From NCBI GenBank assembly GCA_963706535.1, contig CAVPMU010000003.1, positions 62,001-126,000 of the forward strand: a stretch of 64,000 nt of DNA, given 5' to 3'. Position numbers and translations under genes: made by a program. This document shows positions 9,045 through 18,150 of this stretch, piece after piece. Positions within the stretch are counted from its first letter, which is position 1. Every line of letters starts with the position of its first letter. Source of the stretch: RPQJ01 sp963706535 (GTDB taxonomy: Bacteria; Pseudomonadota; Gammaproteobacteria; Steroidobacterales; Steroidobacteraceae). Below the pieces are notes generated by a model, which did not search any database, was not told the DNA's origin, and saw only the letters and a program-made list of their open reading frames with translations.

Positions 9045-9962
9045 ATGAGGGCAGCTGGGTTGGCTTTTGTCATTCTCTCCACGGGGTCCCTGACCGATTC
9101 GCGACTGCGCACGATTGGACCACGAACGCTCGTCGTGTGCAGCGCCGTCGTGACGCTCGGCCTGGTGGCCGGAGCGCTCACCCTCGGGTTCCGCATCGGA
9201 CAACACCATGCCGCGGACCGGCCCGACACGGCTCCCGCCACCCTCAGCCTCGACGCCCCCGAGGGCCGCGTGCTCGTCGAGCGCGTCGGGGCACTGTCGG
9301 GGCGCATCAACCGACTGGAAAGCGAGGCGGCGGCGCTGGCCAAGCGCGTCGGCATCGAGCGCGAGATCGTGCAGGGTGCAGCCGGCCAGTCCGCCGCCCC
9401 GGGCGCGAAACCGGCCGTCGGAGTCGGCGGTGCACTGATCCCGGAGCCGAGCGGTGGCCCGCTGCTCCCGGTGCTGGCGCTGGAGGCGGATCTCGAGCGC
9501 CTGGAGACGACGCTCGCCATGGTCGCGGACATCACGAACGATCGCGACCTCGAGTCCATGGCCTACCCGAGCCGGGTGCCGCTCACCGGCCGCTACGTCA
9601 ACTCGGGCTTCGGCGTGCGGCGCGACCCGCTGACGGGCAGGCTCGCCCGCCATACCGGCATCGACATCGCGGCGCCGTCGGGCACGCCGATCCGCGCCAG
9701 TGCCGGCGGTCGGGTGCGCTCGGCCGGCTACCGCGGACCCTACGGCTACGTCGTCGAGATCGACCACGGCAACGGCCTCGCCACCCGCTACGCGCATGCC
9801 TCGCGGCTGTACGTGCGGGCCGGCGACCTCGTGATGCCGCAGCAGGCCATCGCCGCCGTCGGCTCGACGGGACGCTCGACCGGCCCGCACCTGCATTTCG
9901 AGGTCATTCGCAACGGCGTGCACGTCGAACCGAGGAAGTACCTCGCGCGCAGCGGCTCCTGA
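9045..9962 (+). CDS. M23-family metallopeptidase, membrane anchored
   Basis: A 305-residue protein with an N-terminal membrane segment (LVVCSAVVTLGLVAGALTLG), a short coiled-coil-like stretch, and a C-terminal LytM/M23 domain. Zinc-ligand motifs are HTGIDIA (H-x3-D) near residue 205 and HLHFE near residue 285. It should cleave peptidoglycan cross-bridges in the periplasm. It is followed within 11 bp by a membrane coiled-coil protein and then a bactofilin, a linkage known from several bacteria in which a bactofilin scaffold positions an M23 hydrolase to shape the cell. The start is uncertain: a TTG at 9006 in the same frame adds 13 residues. ATG 9045 was preferred because the added residues look non-conserved. 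Confidence 0.85.
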   Translation: MRAAGLAFVILSTGSLTDSRLRTIGPRTLVVCSAVVTLGLVAGALTLGFRIGQHHAADRPDTAPATLSLDAPEGRVLVERVGALSGRINRLESEAAALAKRVGIEREIVQGAAGQSAAPGAKPAVGVGGALIPEPSGGPLLPVLALEADLERLETTLAMVADITNDRDLESMAYPSRVPLTGRYVNSGFGVRRDPLTGRLARHTGIDIAAPSGTPIRASAGGRVRSAGYRGPYGYVVEIDHGNGLATRYAHASRLYVRAGDLVMPQQAIAAVGSTGRSTGPHLHFEVIRNGVHVEPRKYLARSGS

Positions 9963-9972
9963 CCGACCGGCC

Positions 9973-10341
9973 ATGGCGTCGTTCAGTTCCACCGCCACGC
10001 GAAAACTCTCGGGCGCGGACTACGAGCTCAAGTCGCGCCGCGGACTGACGAACACGCTGCTGATCGGAGGACTGGTGCTGATGCTGCTGGCGCTGGCCGG
10101 CGCGGGGCTGCAACTGTTCGCCCCGGTCATCGCCCCCGGCACGGCGCTGGGCGAGCTGAGACGCGAGGGTTCGCGGCTGCGCGACGAAGCCGAGCGGGCG
10201 CGCATCGAGCTCAAGTTCGAGCGCGCCAACCGCGTGGCACTCGAGCGGCAGTTGGCCGAGCTCAACGACCAGGTGACCCAGCTGCAAACGCAGCTGGATT
10301 TCTACGACGCCCACGGCGGAAAGGCCCGCAAGGCCGACTGA
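9973..10341 (+). CDS. Small membrane protein with coiled coil
   Basis: A 122-residue protein of unrecognised family. It has a short cytoplasmic N-terminus, one membrane segment (TLLIGGLVLMLLALAGAGLQL, about 28-48), then a heptad-rich stretch (about 60-112) full of Glu/Arg/Leu that should form a coiled coil. It sits between the M23 peptidase (11 bp gap) and the bactofilin (27 bp gap), so it probably links the cytoplasmic bactofilin filament to the periplasmic enzyme. That role is inferred only from position and topology. Confidence 0.7.
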   Translation: MASFSSTATRKLSGADYELKSRRGLTNTLLIGGLVLMLLALAGAGLQLFAPVIAPGTALGELRREGSRLRDEAERARIELKFERANRVALERQLAELNDQVTQLQTQLDFYDAHGGKARKAD

Positions 10342-10368
10342 CCCGCCGCCAGCAACGAGGGAAGCGCA

Positions 10369-10797
10369 ATGTTCCGCCGCAAGCAAAACAAGTCCATCGA
10401 AGTCACCAAGCTCTCGAGCCTGGTTTCGGCCAACGTGCAGGTCGCGGGCGACCTCATCTTCACCGGCGGCGTTCGCATAGACGGGCAAGTGCAGGGCAAC
10501 GTCATCGGCAAGGAAGGCGACCACGGCCTGCTGGTGCTCAGCGAGAAAGGCGCCATCACTGGCAACGTGCGGGTCTACGACGCGGTGATCAACGGCACGA
10601 TCTGCGGGGACGTCGAGGTCGGTCATTTCCTCGAGCTGCAGGCCAACGCCCGCGTGACGGGCAACATCACCTACCGGCAGCTGCAGATGGAGTGCGGCGC
10701 GCACATCGACGGTCGGCTGGAGCGCAGCGGCGACGCCGCGGCCACCGCCACGGACGCCGCCAGCAACGTGGTGTCGCTGACCGTCGCCACGGCCTGA
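10369..10797 (+). CDS. Bactofilin
   Basis: A 142-residue cytoplasmic scaffold protein. The central part (about 25-115) is a beta-helix made of repeated short Gly/Val/Ile strands (FTGGVRIDGQVQGNV, GAITGNVRVYDAVINGTICG, ARVTGNITY), the hallmark of the DUF583/bactofilin domain. Both ends are low-complexity tails, as usual. Bactofilins polymerise without nucleotide into membrane-associated filaments that localise cell-wall enzymes. It closes an operon with the M23 peptidase and the coiled-coil membrane protein. Confidence 0.93.
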   Translation: MFRRKQNKSIEVTKLSSLVSANVQVAGDLIFTGGVRIDGQVQGNVIGKEGDHGLLVLSEKGAITGNVRVYDAVINGTICGDVEVGHFLELQANARVTGNITYRQLQMECGAHIDGRLERSGDAAATATDAASNVVSLTVATA

Positions 10798-10901
10798 CCC
10801 CGACTCGAACCATCGAAGGGCTGTGCGGGTTTCACTGACGCAGCGCCGGGCCCCTGCGGATACGGTGCCTGGAGCATCCGGCCAAGCAGCGGGATCCAGC
10901 C

Positions 10902-11120
10902 ATGCAGTTCCTCGCAAGAGCCTTCGTCGTGCTGTCCTGTGCCCTCGTCCTCGCCGGCTGCGGCGACGGCGGTGATTCGTCGGGCTCGGGCGCGGCACCG
11001 ATCGTCGTCAACAGCCTGCTCGATTCGGCCTCACCGCCCACCGGGACGGTCACGCTGCGCTCGGCGCTCACGGCCGCGGCAGACCGTGCAGCGCGCGCCC
11101 GTGGACCAGGCCGGCGATGA
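10902..11120 (+). pseudogene. Truncated lipoprotein gene (5' end of a CSLREA-type surface protein)
   Basis: The N-terminus is a clear lipoprotein signal (ALVLAGC, Cys at about 21). It is followed by a segment resembling the start of CSLREA-type repeat proteins (IVVNSLLDSAS...GTVTLRSALTAAA). After about residue 61 the frame runs into sequence that on the other strand encodes the end of an NCS2 permease, and it stops at residue 72. Family members are several hundred residues long, so the gene has lost nearly all of its body. The junction lies near 11085. Confidence 0.65.
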
Positions 11121-12201
11121 ACCACGACATCCAGCGCAGCTCGCACCCGCGGCCACCGAGCACCTTCACGATCGGGTAACTGATGAAGCCGAGGGCGAGT
11201 CCGTCCGCGATCGAATAGCTGAGCGGGATGCCGACCAGCAGCAGGAAGGCCGGCAACAGTTCGGTGAAATCGTCCCAGGCGATCTGCGCGACGTTGCGCA
11301 GCATCATCGCTCCGACGAGCACCAGCGCAGGCGCCGTGACCGGCGCGTAGGCTCCCAGCATCGCGATGAACGGGGCCATCGCCACCGACAGCGCGCCCGC
11401 GAGGTCCATCTTGAACAGCGTCGGCTCGAGCGACGGCGGCGCGGCCACAACGTGGTCCGCGAGCTCGAATCGCTGCATCAATGCCGAGTCGGTGACGATC
11501 GGGGAACTCATGCCCCCTCGCCGAGCAGCGGCAGCGTGAGCTTGAGCGCGACGGCCAGCGCGCCCGCCGCGAGGATGCCCCACAGGATCGAACCGCGTAC
11601 CCGGCGCGCATAGAGGCCGCCGGCGACCATCAGGCCGGCGAAGAACACCGCGAGGTCCGGGGAGGCGAAATTCGGGTTGAGCTTCACCGCCGTGCCGGGA
11701 TCCTTGAGGACCAGCCCCGCATTCTGCAGTCCGATGAAGGCGATGAAGAGCCCGATGCCCGCGGCGATCGCGTGCTTCATGCTCGGGCTGATCGAGTTCA
11801 TCACGGCCTCGCGCACGCCCACCAGCGAGAGCACGAGGAACAGGACGCCCGAGATGAACACCGCGCCGAGTGCCGTGGCCCAGGGCACGGCAGATCCCGC
11901 CGCCGCCGCGGGAATCGCCGAGAAGACGAAGAAGAAGTTCTCGCCCGTGCCCGGCGCCTGCGCGATCGGATAACGCGCGTGAGAGACCCATGATCGCCGA
12001 GGCGAGCGCAGCCGCGATGCAGGTCGCGGTCATGATCGCGCCGAAGTCCATGCCGGTGGGCTGGCCGAACATCACTCCGGACAGCACGGCGGGCTGCACG
12101 AAGATGATGCAGGGCATCGTCAGGAACGTCGTCACGCCGGCGACGACTTCGGTCCTCGCCGTGGTGCCGTTCTGTCGCAGGTGAAAGATCCGTTCGAGCA
12201 T
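11068..12201 (-). pseudogene. Broken NCS2/AzgA-type purine permease
   Basis: Pieces of a hypoxanthine/guanine permease lie in two frames. The first frame has the N-terminus MLERIFHLRQNGTTARTEV up to SAIMG. The other frame continues YPIAQAPGTGENFFF... to LLGEGA. The first frame then returns with PPSLEPTLFKMDLAGAL and ends with YSIADGLALGFISYPIVKVLGGRG. An extra base near 11981 (CTCTCACG where CTCTACG would read GLYARYP) causes the first shift. A lost base, possibly in the C5 run at 11513-11517, causes the second. Between GALSVAM and APFIAML about 60-80 residues normally holding the DTTGT and TTTxTSYIES motifs are missing. The 3' end runs into the truncated lipoprotein gene. With that many lesions, function is unlikely. 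Confidence 0.8.
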
Positions 12202-12299
12202 TTCGATCGCCGACGGCCGGGACACCCGGGACGGCGAGGAATCTCACCGCCCCGGGCTCAGGATGGTTTGGCCGATCGGCGTCGCCTCCGCGGGAACGC

Positions 12300-13901
12300 T
12301 CAGGGCTTCTTGCCGCCGCCCTTGCCGCCACCGCCACCAGCACTGCCGCAACCGTTCGCGGCAATCTGGTCGAGCGCCGCCTTCGCCTGCACGAGGCCGA
12401 AGCCGAAGTAGACATCGCGTCCGACCGCACCGAGGTCCAGCGCCGTCGTATCGAGCACGTTGCGCAACTGCGCATTGGTGCACGACGGGTAGTTGCTCCA
12501 CACCAGCGCCGCGACCGCCGCGACGTGCGGCGTAGCCATCGAGGTGCCGTCGAACTTCGCATAGTCGCCCGCGACGACACTCACCGATGCGCTTGCACCG
12601 AGCTTGCCGAGAAGGCGGCTGCCGTCCGTGCTCGAGACGCCGACCGACGGAATGCTCGTCGCCACCCCACCCAGGGTGCCGAGCAGGGGTCCGTCCACGT
12701 TGTTGTAGATGATCGCCGCGACGCCACCGCCCGCCTGGCAGTTGAGTACCTTGTCCGCGAAGCTGACCGTGCCGCGCTGGATCAGGCACACCTTGCCCGA
12801 TGCGTCGACGCACGTCGTATCGCCGATACCGCAGTCGACCAGCGCACCAGACCCGCCGCCGCGCCACGACCCGTCCATCGCATCCGCCTCGGGATCCGGC
12901 GTCACGCCGCCGACTGTTACCGTGGCGGAAGTTCCTGTACCGGTCGGCACCGTCGACAGCACGGCCACGCCAGGCGCCGAGAGTTCCACCTGGCTGTTGT
13001 ACTGCGAGAAGGTCGCCCAGTTGCGGCTTTCGTCGATCGCGGCGACGGAGACCACCGACGAGTACGAGGCGGGATAGCTGTTGCGCGAGTTGCCGTCGTT
13101 GCCTGCCGCGGCGATGGACAGCACCTTGCCGGTGCCGTGGGCGCTCGCGAATGCCGAGTCCTCGACGCGGCTCTTGATCGAGCCACCGAGACTCATGCTG
13201 ACGACCAGATTGCGGCCGCCGCGCACAGGGTTACCCGTGCATTTGTTCAGCGCATCCACCAGCGAGGACGAGTAAGTCCAGCCCTCGGCACCGAAGACCT
13301 TGACGATGAACAAGGACACGCTGCTGCCGCTCGCAGCGACGGACGGCAGGACGCCGACGACACCTTTGGCGTTGCCGCCCACCGCCGCCACCGTGCCCGC
13401 CACGTGGGTGCCGTGCCCGTTCTGGTCCTCGTACCAGTTGCCGGAACCGCCCGGATCGTTGTGCCCCGTGACGTTCGACGAAGGCAGATCCTCATGACCC
13501 GAGGTGTAGCCGGAGTCGATGATGCAGACCTGCGTGTTGCCGGTCGCAGTCGCCGCCGCGACGAGGTTCGCCTGCACGGCGATGATGCCGTACGGAACGG
13601 TCTCCGCCATCAGGTAGCGCCTGGCATCTTCCTCGACGAACTCGATCGCCGGATTGCGTGTGAGGCCTTCCAGCGCGGCGGCCGGCACGCTGACGGCGTA
13701 GCCACGCAGACCGGCAAAATCGTAGTGCACCTCGGCGCCCGCCATGGCGAGGGCGCGAGCGGCGTTACCGCGCTGCCCGTCCTTGTAGACGACGTACACG
13801 CGGGCGCGCTCGGCACCGGCACCCGGCGCCGCACTCGACGCCTGTGGCAGAGCCAACGCCATCGCCAACAGACCCGCAACGAGCAACTTGATTGTCTTCA
13901 C
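12300..13901 (-). CDS. Secreted subtilisin-like serine protease (S8) with PA domain
   Basis: A 533-residue protease with a signal peptide ending near SSAA. An inhibitor_I9-like propeptide follows (VYVVYKDGQRGNAA...FVEEDARRYLM). The S8 catalytic triad is present: Asp in CIIDSGY, His in NGHGTHVAGT, Ser in DGTSMATPH. The oxyanion Asn is in AAAGNDGN. A protease-associated insert (about 315-430) lies before the Ser motif. The C-terminus is a Gly/Lys tail (SAGGGGGKGGGKKP). The GTG at 13901 has a strong ribosome-binding site (GGAGGAA) 5 bp upstream and starts exactly at the signal peptide; upstream in-frame codons are not signal-like. The gene is intact, unlike both of its accessory neighbours on the left. 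Confidence 0.93.
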   Translation of the reverse strand: MKTIKLLVAGLLAMALALPQASSAAPGAGAERARVYVVYKDGQRGNAARALAMAGAEVHYDFAGLRGYAVSVPAAALEGLTRNPAIEFVEEDARRYLMAETVPYGIIAVQANLVAAATATGNTQVCIIDSGYTSGHEDLPSSNVTGHNDPGGSGNWYEDQNGHGTHVAGTVAAVGGNAKGVVGVLPSVAASGSSVSLFIVKVFGAEGWTYSSSLVDALNKCTGNPVRGGRNLVVSMSLGGSIKSRVEDSAFASAHGTGKVLSIAAAGNDGNSRNSYPASYSSVVSVAAIDESRNWATFSQYNSQVELSAPGVAVLSTVPTGTGTSATVTVGGVTPDPEADAMDGSWRGGGSGALVDCGIGDTTCVDASGKVCLIQRGTVSFADKVLNCQAGGGVAAIIYNNVDGPLLGTLGGVATSIPSVGVSSTDGSRLLGKLGASASVSVVAGDYAKFDGTSMATPHVAAVAALVWSNYPSCTNAQLRNVLDTTALDLGAVGRDVYFGFGLVQAKAALDQIAANGCGSAGGGGGKGGGKKP

Positions 13902-14092
13902 GATTCCTCCCCGTTCGTGCGACCCGGTTGACGGCCGGGTTGGCGGTCGAATCTGACAGCGCAGACCGGGAATTGCAAGTGTCGGCGGATCATGAAAAAT
14001 CCGTGGACGCGCCCCGCGCGAGCCGTTTTGTTTACTCTGGCCCCGATTGACTGGCGCCGGACCCGTTCCATTCCAGCAGGGAGCGTCGCAAC

Positions 14093-15340
14093 TTGCGGAT
14101 TCCGCCCGACCATCCACTGCGGATCACCCTCAACGACGAGGCGCATGCGCGTCCGTCGGAGGTGCTCGCCGCCCCGCTCAGGCTCACCTTCCTGGCGCTC
14201 TATTCGGATGCATCACAGCGCGAACGCGAATGGGAGCACGTCGGTGCACTGGCACGCCGTTTCGGCATCACGCCGCCTGCGCAAGCCTCGCACTACAGCG
14301 CCGACCTCGGTCCCTTCCGCGTCACGTGGGAACGGCACACGGAATTCACGCGCTACATGTTCGTGGTCGCAGGCAGGGGCAACGACCCGTTCGGGTCGAC
14401 GGCGCTGCAGGCGGTGCCGGCCGACTGGCTGCTCGACCTGCCGGGCCAGACGATGGTCGCGACGCACGTGGCGCTGCTGCCCGAATCGATGGCGGCTTCC
14501 GACTCCGAGGAGCTGTCGAAGCGTCACTTCGCCGGCAACGTGCTGGTCGGCGCGGGCACCGGCGGTGGCTCCGCCATCGGCCTCACGGATTTCCGCATCC
14601 GCGACGGGTTCAGCCGGTTGCTCGTGCTCGACCAGGGCATGACGCCGCGCCAGGCCGGCCGCATGGTGCAGCGCCTGCTCGAGATCGACACCTACCGGAT
14701 CATGGCGCTGCTCGCGCTGCCCGTGGCGCACCAGCTCACGCCGTGGCTCACGACCGCCGAGCGCGAGCTCGCGCAGATCACCGCCCAGCTCGTGGAATCA
14801 CAGGAGGTGGACGAGCCCGTGCTGCTCGACCGCCTCACGCGGCTCGAGGCCGAGATCGAGAGCCGCGAGTCCGAGCACCACTACCGCTTCACGGCCGCCG
14901 CTGCCTACTACGAACTCGTGCAGCGACGGATCGCGGAGCTGCGCGAAACACGCATCCAGGGCCTGCAGACCTTCCAGGAATTCACCGAGCGCCGGCTCGC
15001 GCCCGCGATGAACACCTGTCGCTCGGTGTCGGCCCGGCTCGAATCGATTTCGCAGCGTGTCGCACGCGCGACCCAGCTGCTGTCGACCCGCGTGGACCTC
15101 TCCCGCGAGCGCCAGAACCAGCAGGTGCTGGAGTCGTTGAACCGGCGCGCCGCGGCGCAGTTGCGACTGCAGCAGACCGTCGAGGGGCTTTCGGCCGCGG
15201 CGATCACCTACTACGTCGTCGGCATCGTCGGTTACGCGGCCAAGGGACTCCACTCGGCGGGCTGGCCGGTGAACGTGGAGCTGGCCGCGATCTTCGGCGT
15301 GCGGCACGTGCGCAAGGTGGTTTCACAGGCGGCGCGCTAG
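14093..15340 (+). CDS. DUF3422 family protein
   Basis: A 415-residue protein beginning PPDHPLRITLNDEAHARP, the hallmark of DUF3422 (HPLR...L..E.HARP). It is mainly helical, with long charged segments around 215-330 that may form coiled coils, and a hydrophobic C-terminal part (AAITYYVVGIVGYAAKGL, about 365-385) that probably anchors it in the inner membrane. The function of the family is unknown. The start is TTG at 14093 with AGGGAG about 9 bp upstream; no ATG or GTG fits the conserved N-terminus. The lipoprotein gene fragment downstream begins 1 bp after the stop. The 191-bp gap to the divergent protease gene should contain both promoters. Confidence 0.88.
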   Translation: MRIPPDHPLRITLNDEAHARPSEVLAAPLRLTFLALYSDASQREREWEHVGALARRFGITPPAQASHYSADLGPFRVTWERHTEFTRYMFVVAGRGNDPFGSTALQAVPADWLLDLPGQTMVATHVALLPESMAASDSEELSKRHFAGNVLVGAGTGGGSAIGLTDFRIRDGFSRLLVLDQGMTPRQAGRMVQRLLEIDTYRIMALLALPVAHQLTPWLTTAERELAQITAQLVESQEVDEPVLLDRLTRLEAEIESRESEHHYRFTAAAAYYELVQRRIAELRETRIQGLQTFQEFTERRLAPAMNTCRSVSARLESISQRVARATQLLSTRVDLSRERQNQQVLESLNRRAAAQLRLQQTVEGLSAAAITYYVVGIVGYAAKGLHSAGWPVNVELAAIFGVRHVRKVVSQAAR

Positions 15341-15341
15341 G

Positions 15342-15794
15342 ATGCGACCGGCACTCGCAGTCTTGTTGGTCGCACTACTGGCAGCGGCGGGCTGTGGTGG
15401 CGACGGTGGCGGACCGGCCCCGCCACAGGAACCCACGGTGTTCACGACACCCACGGCCGTGCGCGTAACGCGCGCGACACCGTTCGGCGCCAACTGCACG
15501 GCAGTGCCCACGGGCGCGACGGCATACACGAATGCCGAGGTCGAGCCACACCTGGCGATCGATCCCTCGAACCCGAATCATCTCGTGGCCGCCTGGCAAC
15601 AGGACAGGATGTCGGACGGCGGCGCGCGCGGCCTCGCGACTGCAGTGTCCATCGACGGCGGCGCAACCTGGAGCACCCCGCGGGCATCGCCGTTTTCGCA
15701 ATGCGCAGGCGGATCCTTCTCCAGGACCTCGGACCCCTGGGTGGCCGTCAGCGGCTCGACGGCCATCCAGGCCGGCATCGCGTTCTCAGGATGA
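15342..15794 (+). pseudogene. Truncated sialidase-like (BNR/Asp-box) lipoprotein gene
   Basis: The protein starts with a lipoprotein signal (LLAAAGCGG). It then shows the opening of a sialidase-like beta-propeller: EPHLAIDPSNPNHLVAAWQQ and one Asp-box, SIDGGATW. It stops after 150 residues at IAFSG, just as the first blade ends; family members usually exceed 400 residues. The stop lies where the sequence changes into the truncated end of a convergent Calx-beta gene. That gene is cut at the same place, so both probably lost their 3' parts in one rearrangement near 15790. Confidence 0.7.
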
Positions 15795-17221
15795 CGACCG
15801 AGAAGTACTCCGTTCCCTCGATGGCCGTGCCCGTGGCGATCGGCACGATGACCTGCTTGTCGGTGGTCTCGCCGTCAGCCCACGTGAGACGACCGGCGAC
15901 TGTCGTGTAATCCACTCCCGGGGTCGCCTGCATCTCGTTGGATGCAAGTCCGGCCCGCGTTTCGAAGGCGACGCTGACCTCGCCGGAGTCACCGCCCATG
16001 CGGCGCACGGTGACGATCGCGTTCTCGCCCTGCTCGGTCGTTGTAATTGCAGGCCGCTCGATGCCGAGGACGCCAGGCCCGTCTCAACCACCGGTGCCGA
16101 GCACGCGTGCAAGGAACGGTTCCGAGAAGCTGTGTTCGGCGGCTCCACCAGCCAACAGGGCGCCGCATCCGCCAGCACGGTAATGTCGTGCAGCATTGGG
16201 AACGTGCCGGTGTCGAACGGAAGATCGATCCAGGTCGAACCGTCGTTGCCGAACAGGGTGTCGAGCTGGCCGTCCGCCAGCAGGCGCACGACCAGGGCGC
16301 CCGCCACACCCGTGGGTCCACGGCCTGCAACCAGCAGCGATCCGTCACCCGCCACTCCCAACGCCGTGACGTTGGTCATGTCCGTTGCGACCGAAGGGGC
16401 CGCGAATGACCCGTCCGGGGCGCCACTTGCGACGAGCCGGACGAGCCTTCCCAAGGTGTCTTTGCCACCCGCAACGAGGAACCCGCCGCCCGCCTGCTGG
16501 ACCAGCGGACCGCAGGTCACCGGACTCGTGCTGCTGCTCTCGACACCTGCGACCCCGCCATTGCCGAAGGTCGGATCGAGCGCACCGGCGGAGGTCAGCC
16601 CCGGGACCTGACAGCGATGCTTGGACGTTCCAGGGTCGAGACTGGTCGTCGTGACCCGGAATCGCCCCTCGCTGGTGCGGAGGATCCGCGGGCGTTCCAC
16701 ATTTGCATCTATGACAGGGCCCGTGAAGATGCCTTGCGTGCCGAACGTGGCGTCGAGCGAACCGTCGGGGTCGAGCCGAAACACTGTAAGCACGGACTGG
16801 CTACCGTCTAACTTGCGCCCGACACCGACGACCTTGCCGTCGGACTGCACGGCGATGTCCATGACCTGTGTATCCGTGAGCTTCAGCCCAGCGTATCCCT
16901 GGTCGATCGCTCCCGCAGGGGTGATGCGCTTGGTGAATCCGACGGCGAAATCGTCGTAATACCAGTAGTAGTAGCTGCCGTAGAAGGTCCCTCCGCCGAC
17001 GAAGAAATCCTCGTCGCCCAGCGCCTCTAACGACCACGCAGGCCGTCGAGGTCTGGCAGCGCATAGGCACGGCCGACATTGCCGAACGACGGATCGAGAT
17101 CGCCCGGCTTCCCCCATGCCGCCGTGACGATCAGGCCCGATGCAAGCGCCGCCGCCGGCGCCTCGGCACGGGCGAGCCTCAGGGTCTTCGCAATGGACTC
17201 GCGCAGGGCAAGCGGACTCAT
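15786..17221 (-). pseudogene. Broken delta-60-repeat / Calx-beta surface protein gene
   Basis: The start at 17221 has the ribosome-binding site GGGGAG and a signal-like N-terminus. It is followed by GDLDPSFGNVGRAYALP, a delta-60 repeat; more repeats occur later (GSLDATFGTQGIF, GALDPTFGNGGVAG, GQLDTLFGNDG). A base seems lost near 17030 (CTGCGTGG where CTGCGCTGG would read LRWSLEALG). A second is lost near 16170, where ITVLAD should continue GGALLAGGAAEH. After it the correct frame contains an in-frame TGA near 16082. A Calx-beta domain then follows (EVSVAFETRAG, TPGVDYTTVAGRLTWADG) and is cut at EYFSVV by the junction near 15790. Four independent lesions make this a clear pseudogene. Confidence 0.8.
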
Positions 17222-17399
17222 GACTCCCCCCCTCGCAGCCTTTTCGGCTGTCGCCTTGTTTGGGCGAGCCACCGTGTCCTTCGTGGCAAAGCGTGGAGGG
17301 CAACCGGCGGATCACCGGTCAAGTGTCATGTCATCGATCCCGACGTCCGGAATTACATCCGGACGCCGGAAAAGTTGGTCGAGGTCGGTCGAGTCCGCG

Positions 17400-17999
17400 C
17401 TACTGCGCCAGCTTGATCACTCCGCACGCGTCGCGCGCACCACCGGCACAGCCCTTCTTCAGGTCCGTCTCCTCGTCGCAATACGTGTCCGCGGCGGTGT
17501 GCACGATGATCGAACTGCCGTTCTCGTCGAACACGCTCAGCCGTCCCGGCGAGAGCGTCACGCGATTGGTCGTGTGCTTCAGCGTGCCGACGCCGTCCTT
17601 CACCTCGAGGTTGATCAGGTCACCCATGTGGAACGGGTGATTGATGTCCTTCGCCGGCACCTCGTCGGTCGCGCTGTCCGGGCGCGACTGCCCGAACGGA
17701 CCCGGGTCGTGATGGCCACCGGCCGCGGCGCAAGGCTCGCAGGACGCGACCTCGTGGATGTGCACGGCGTGCTTGCCGTCCTTGAGCCCTTTCACCTTCA
17801 TTTCGACGGTGACTTCCTTGACGCCCTCTGCCGTCGTCTGCTCGACGAGCGTGGCGGTGCCGGTGACCGCAGCGTCAGTACAGCCCTTCATTTCGGCCGA
17901 GGCCGTCAGGCCATCGGCCGCAGCTACTGCAGTGCCAAGCAGCACCAGCACGCACGACGTGGCCGAGATCCGTCCGACAGCAAGCATTTTCGACTTCAT
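17400..17999 (-). CDS. sodC: Cu/Zn superoxide dismutase family protein, periplasmic
   Basis: A 199-residue protein with a signal peptide ending near AAA-D. Metal-ligand regions of the Cu/Zn family are visible: HIHE (about 85-88), the AGGHHDP loop, HPFHMGDL with His and Asp ligands (about 123-130), and SSIIVH (about 165-170). It should dismutate superoxide in the periplasm. Several Cys residues (CEPC in the loop after HIHEVAS, and two near the C-terminus) exceed the usual disulfide pair. The ATG at 17999 has an excellent ribosome-binding site (AGGAGGGAG). The gene is intact although it lies between two pseudogenes. The 178 bp downstream, between it and the broken delta-60 gene, hold nothing recognisable. 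Confidence 0.88.
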   Translation of the reverse strand: MKSKMLAVGRISATSCVLVLLGTAVAAADGLTASAEMKGCTDAAVTGTATLVEQTTAEGVKEVTVEMKVKGLKDGKHAVHIHEVASCEPCAAAGGHHDPGPFGQSRPDSATDEVPAKDINHPFHMGDLINLEVKDGVGTLKHTTNRVTLSPGRLSVFDENGSSIIVHTAADTYCDEETDLKKGCAGGARDACGVIKLAQ

Positions 18000-18150
18000 G
18001 GTGGCTCCCTCCTGAATGCTCCGAGCGTAGCACGACCGCGAATGTACCCTCCGGCCGGTTGCCTTGTCTGCAAGTCCGTAGTATTTAGATGGACAAACAA
18101 CAAGCCGCGGCTCCCGAGCCGCAATCGCATGTTCAGCCAGGGGTGATGAA

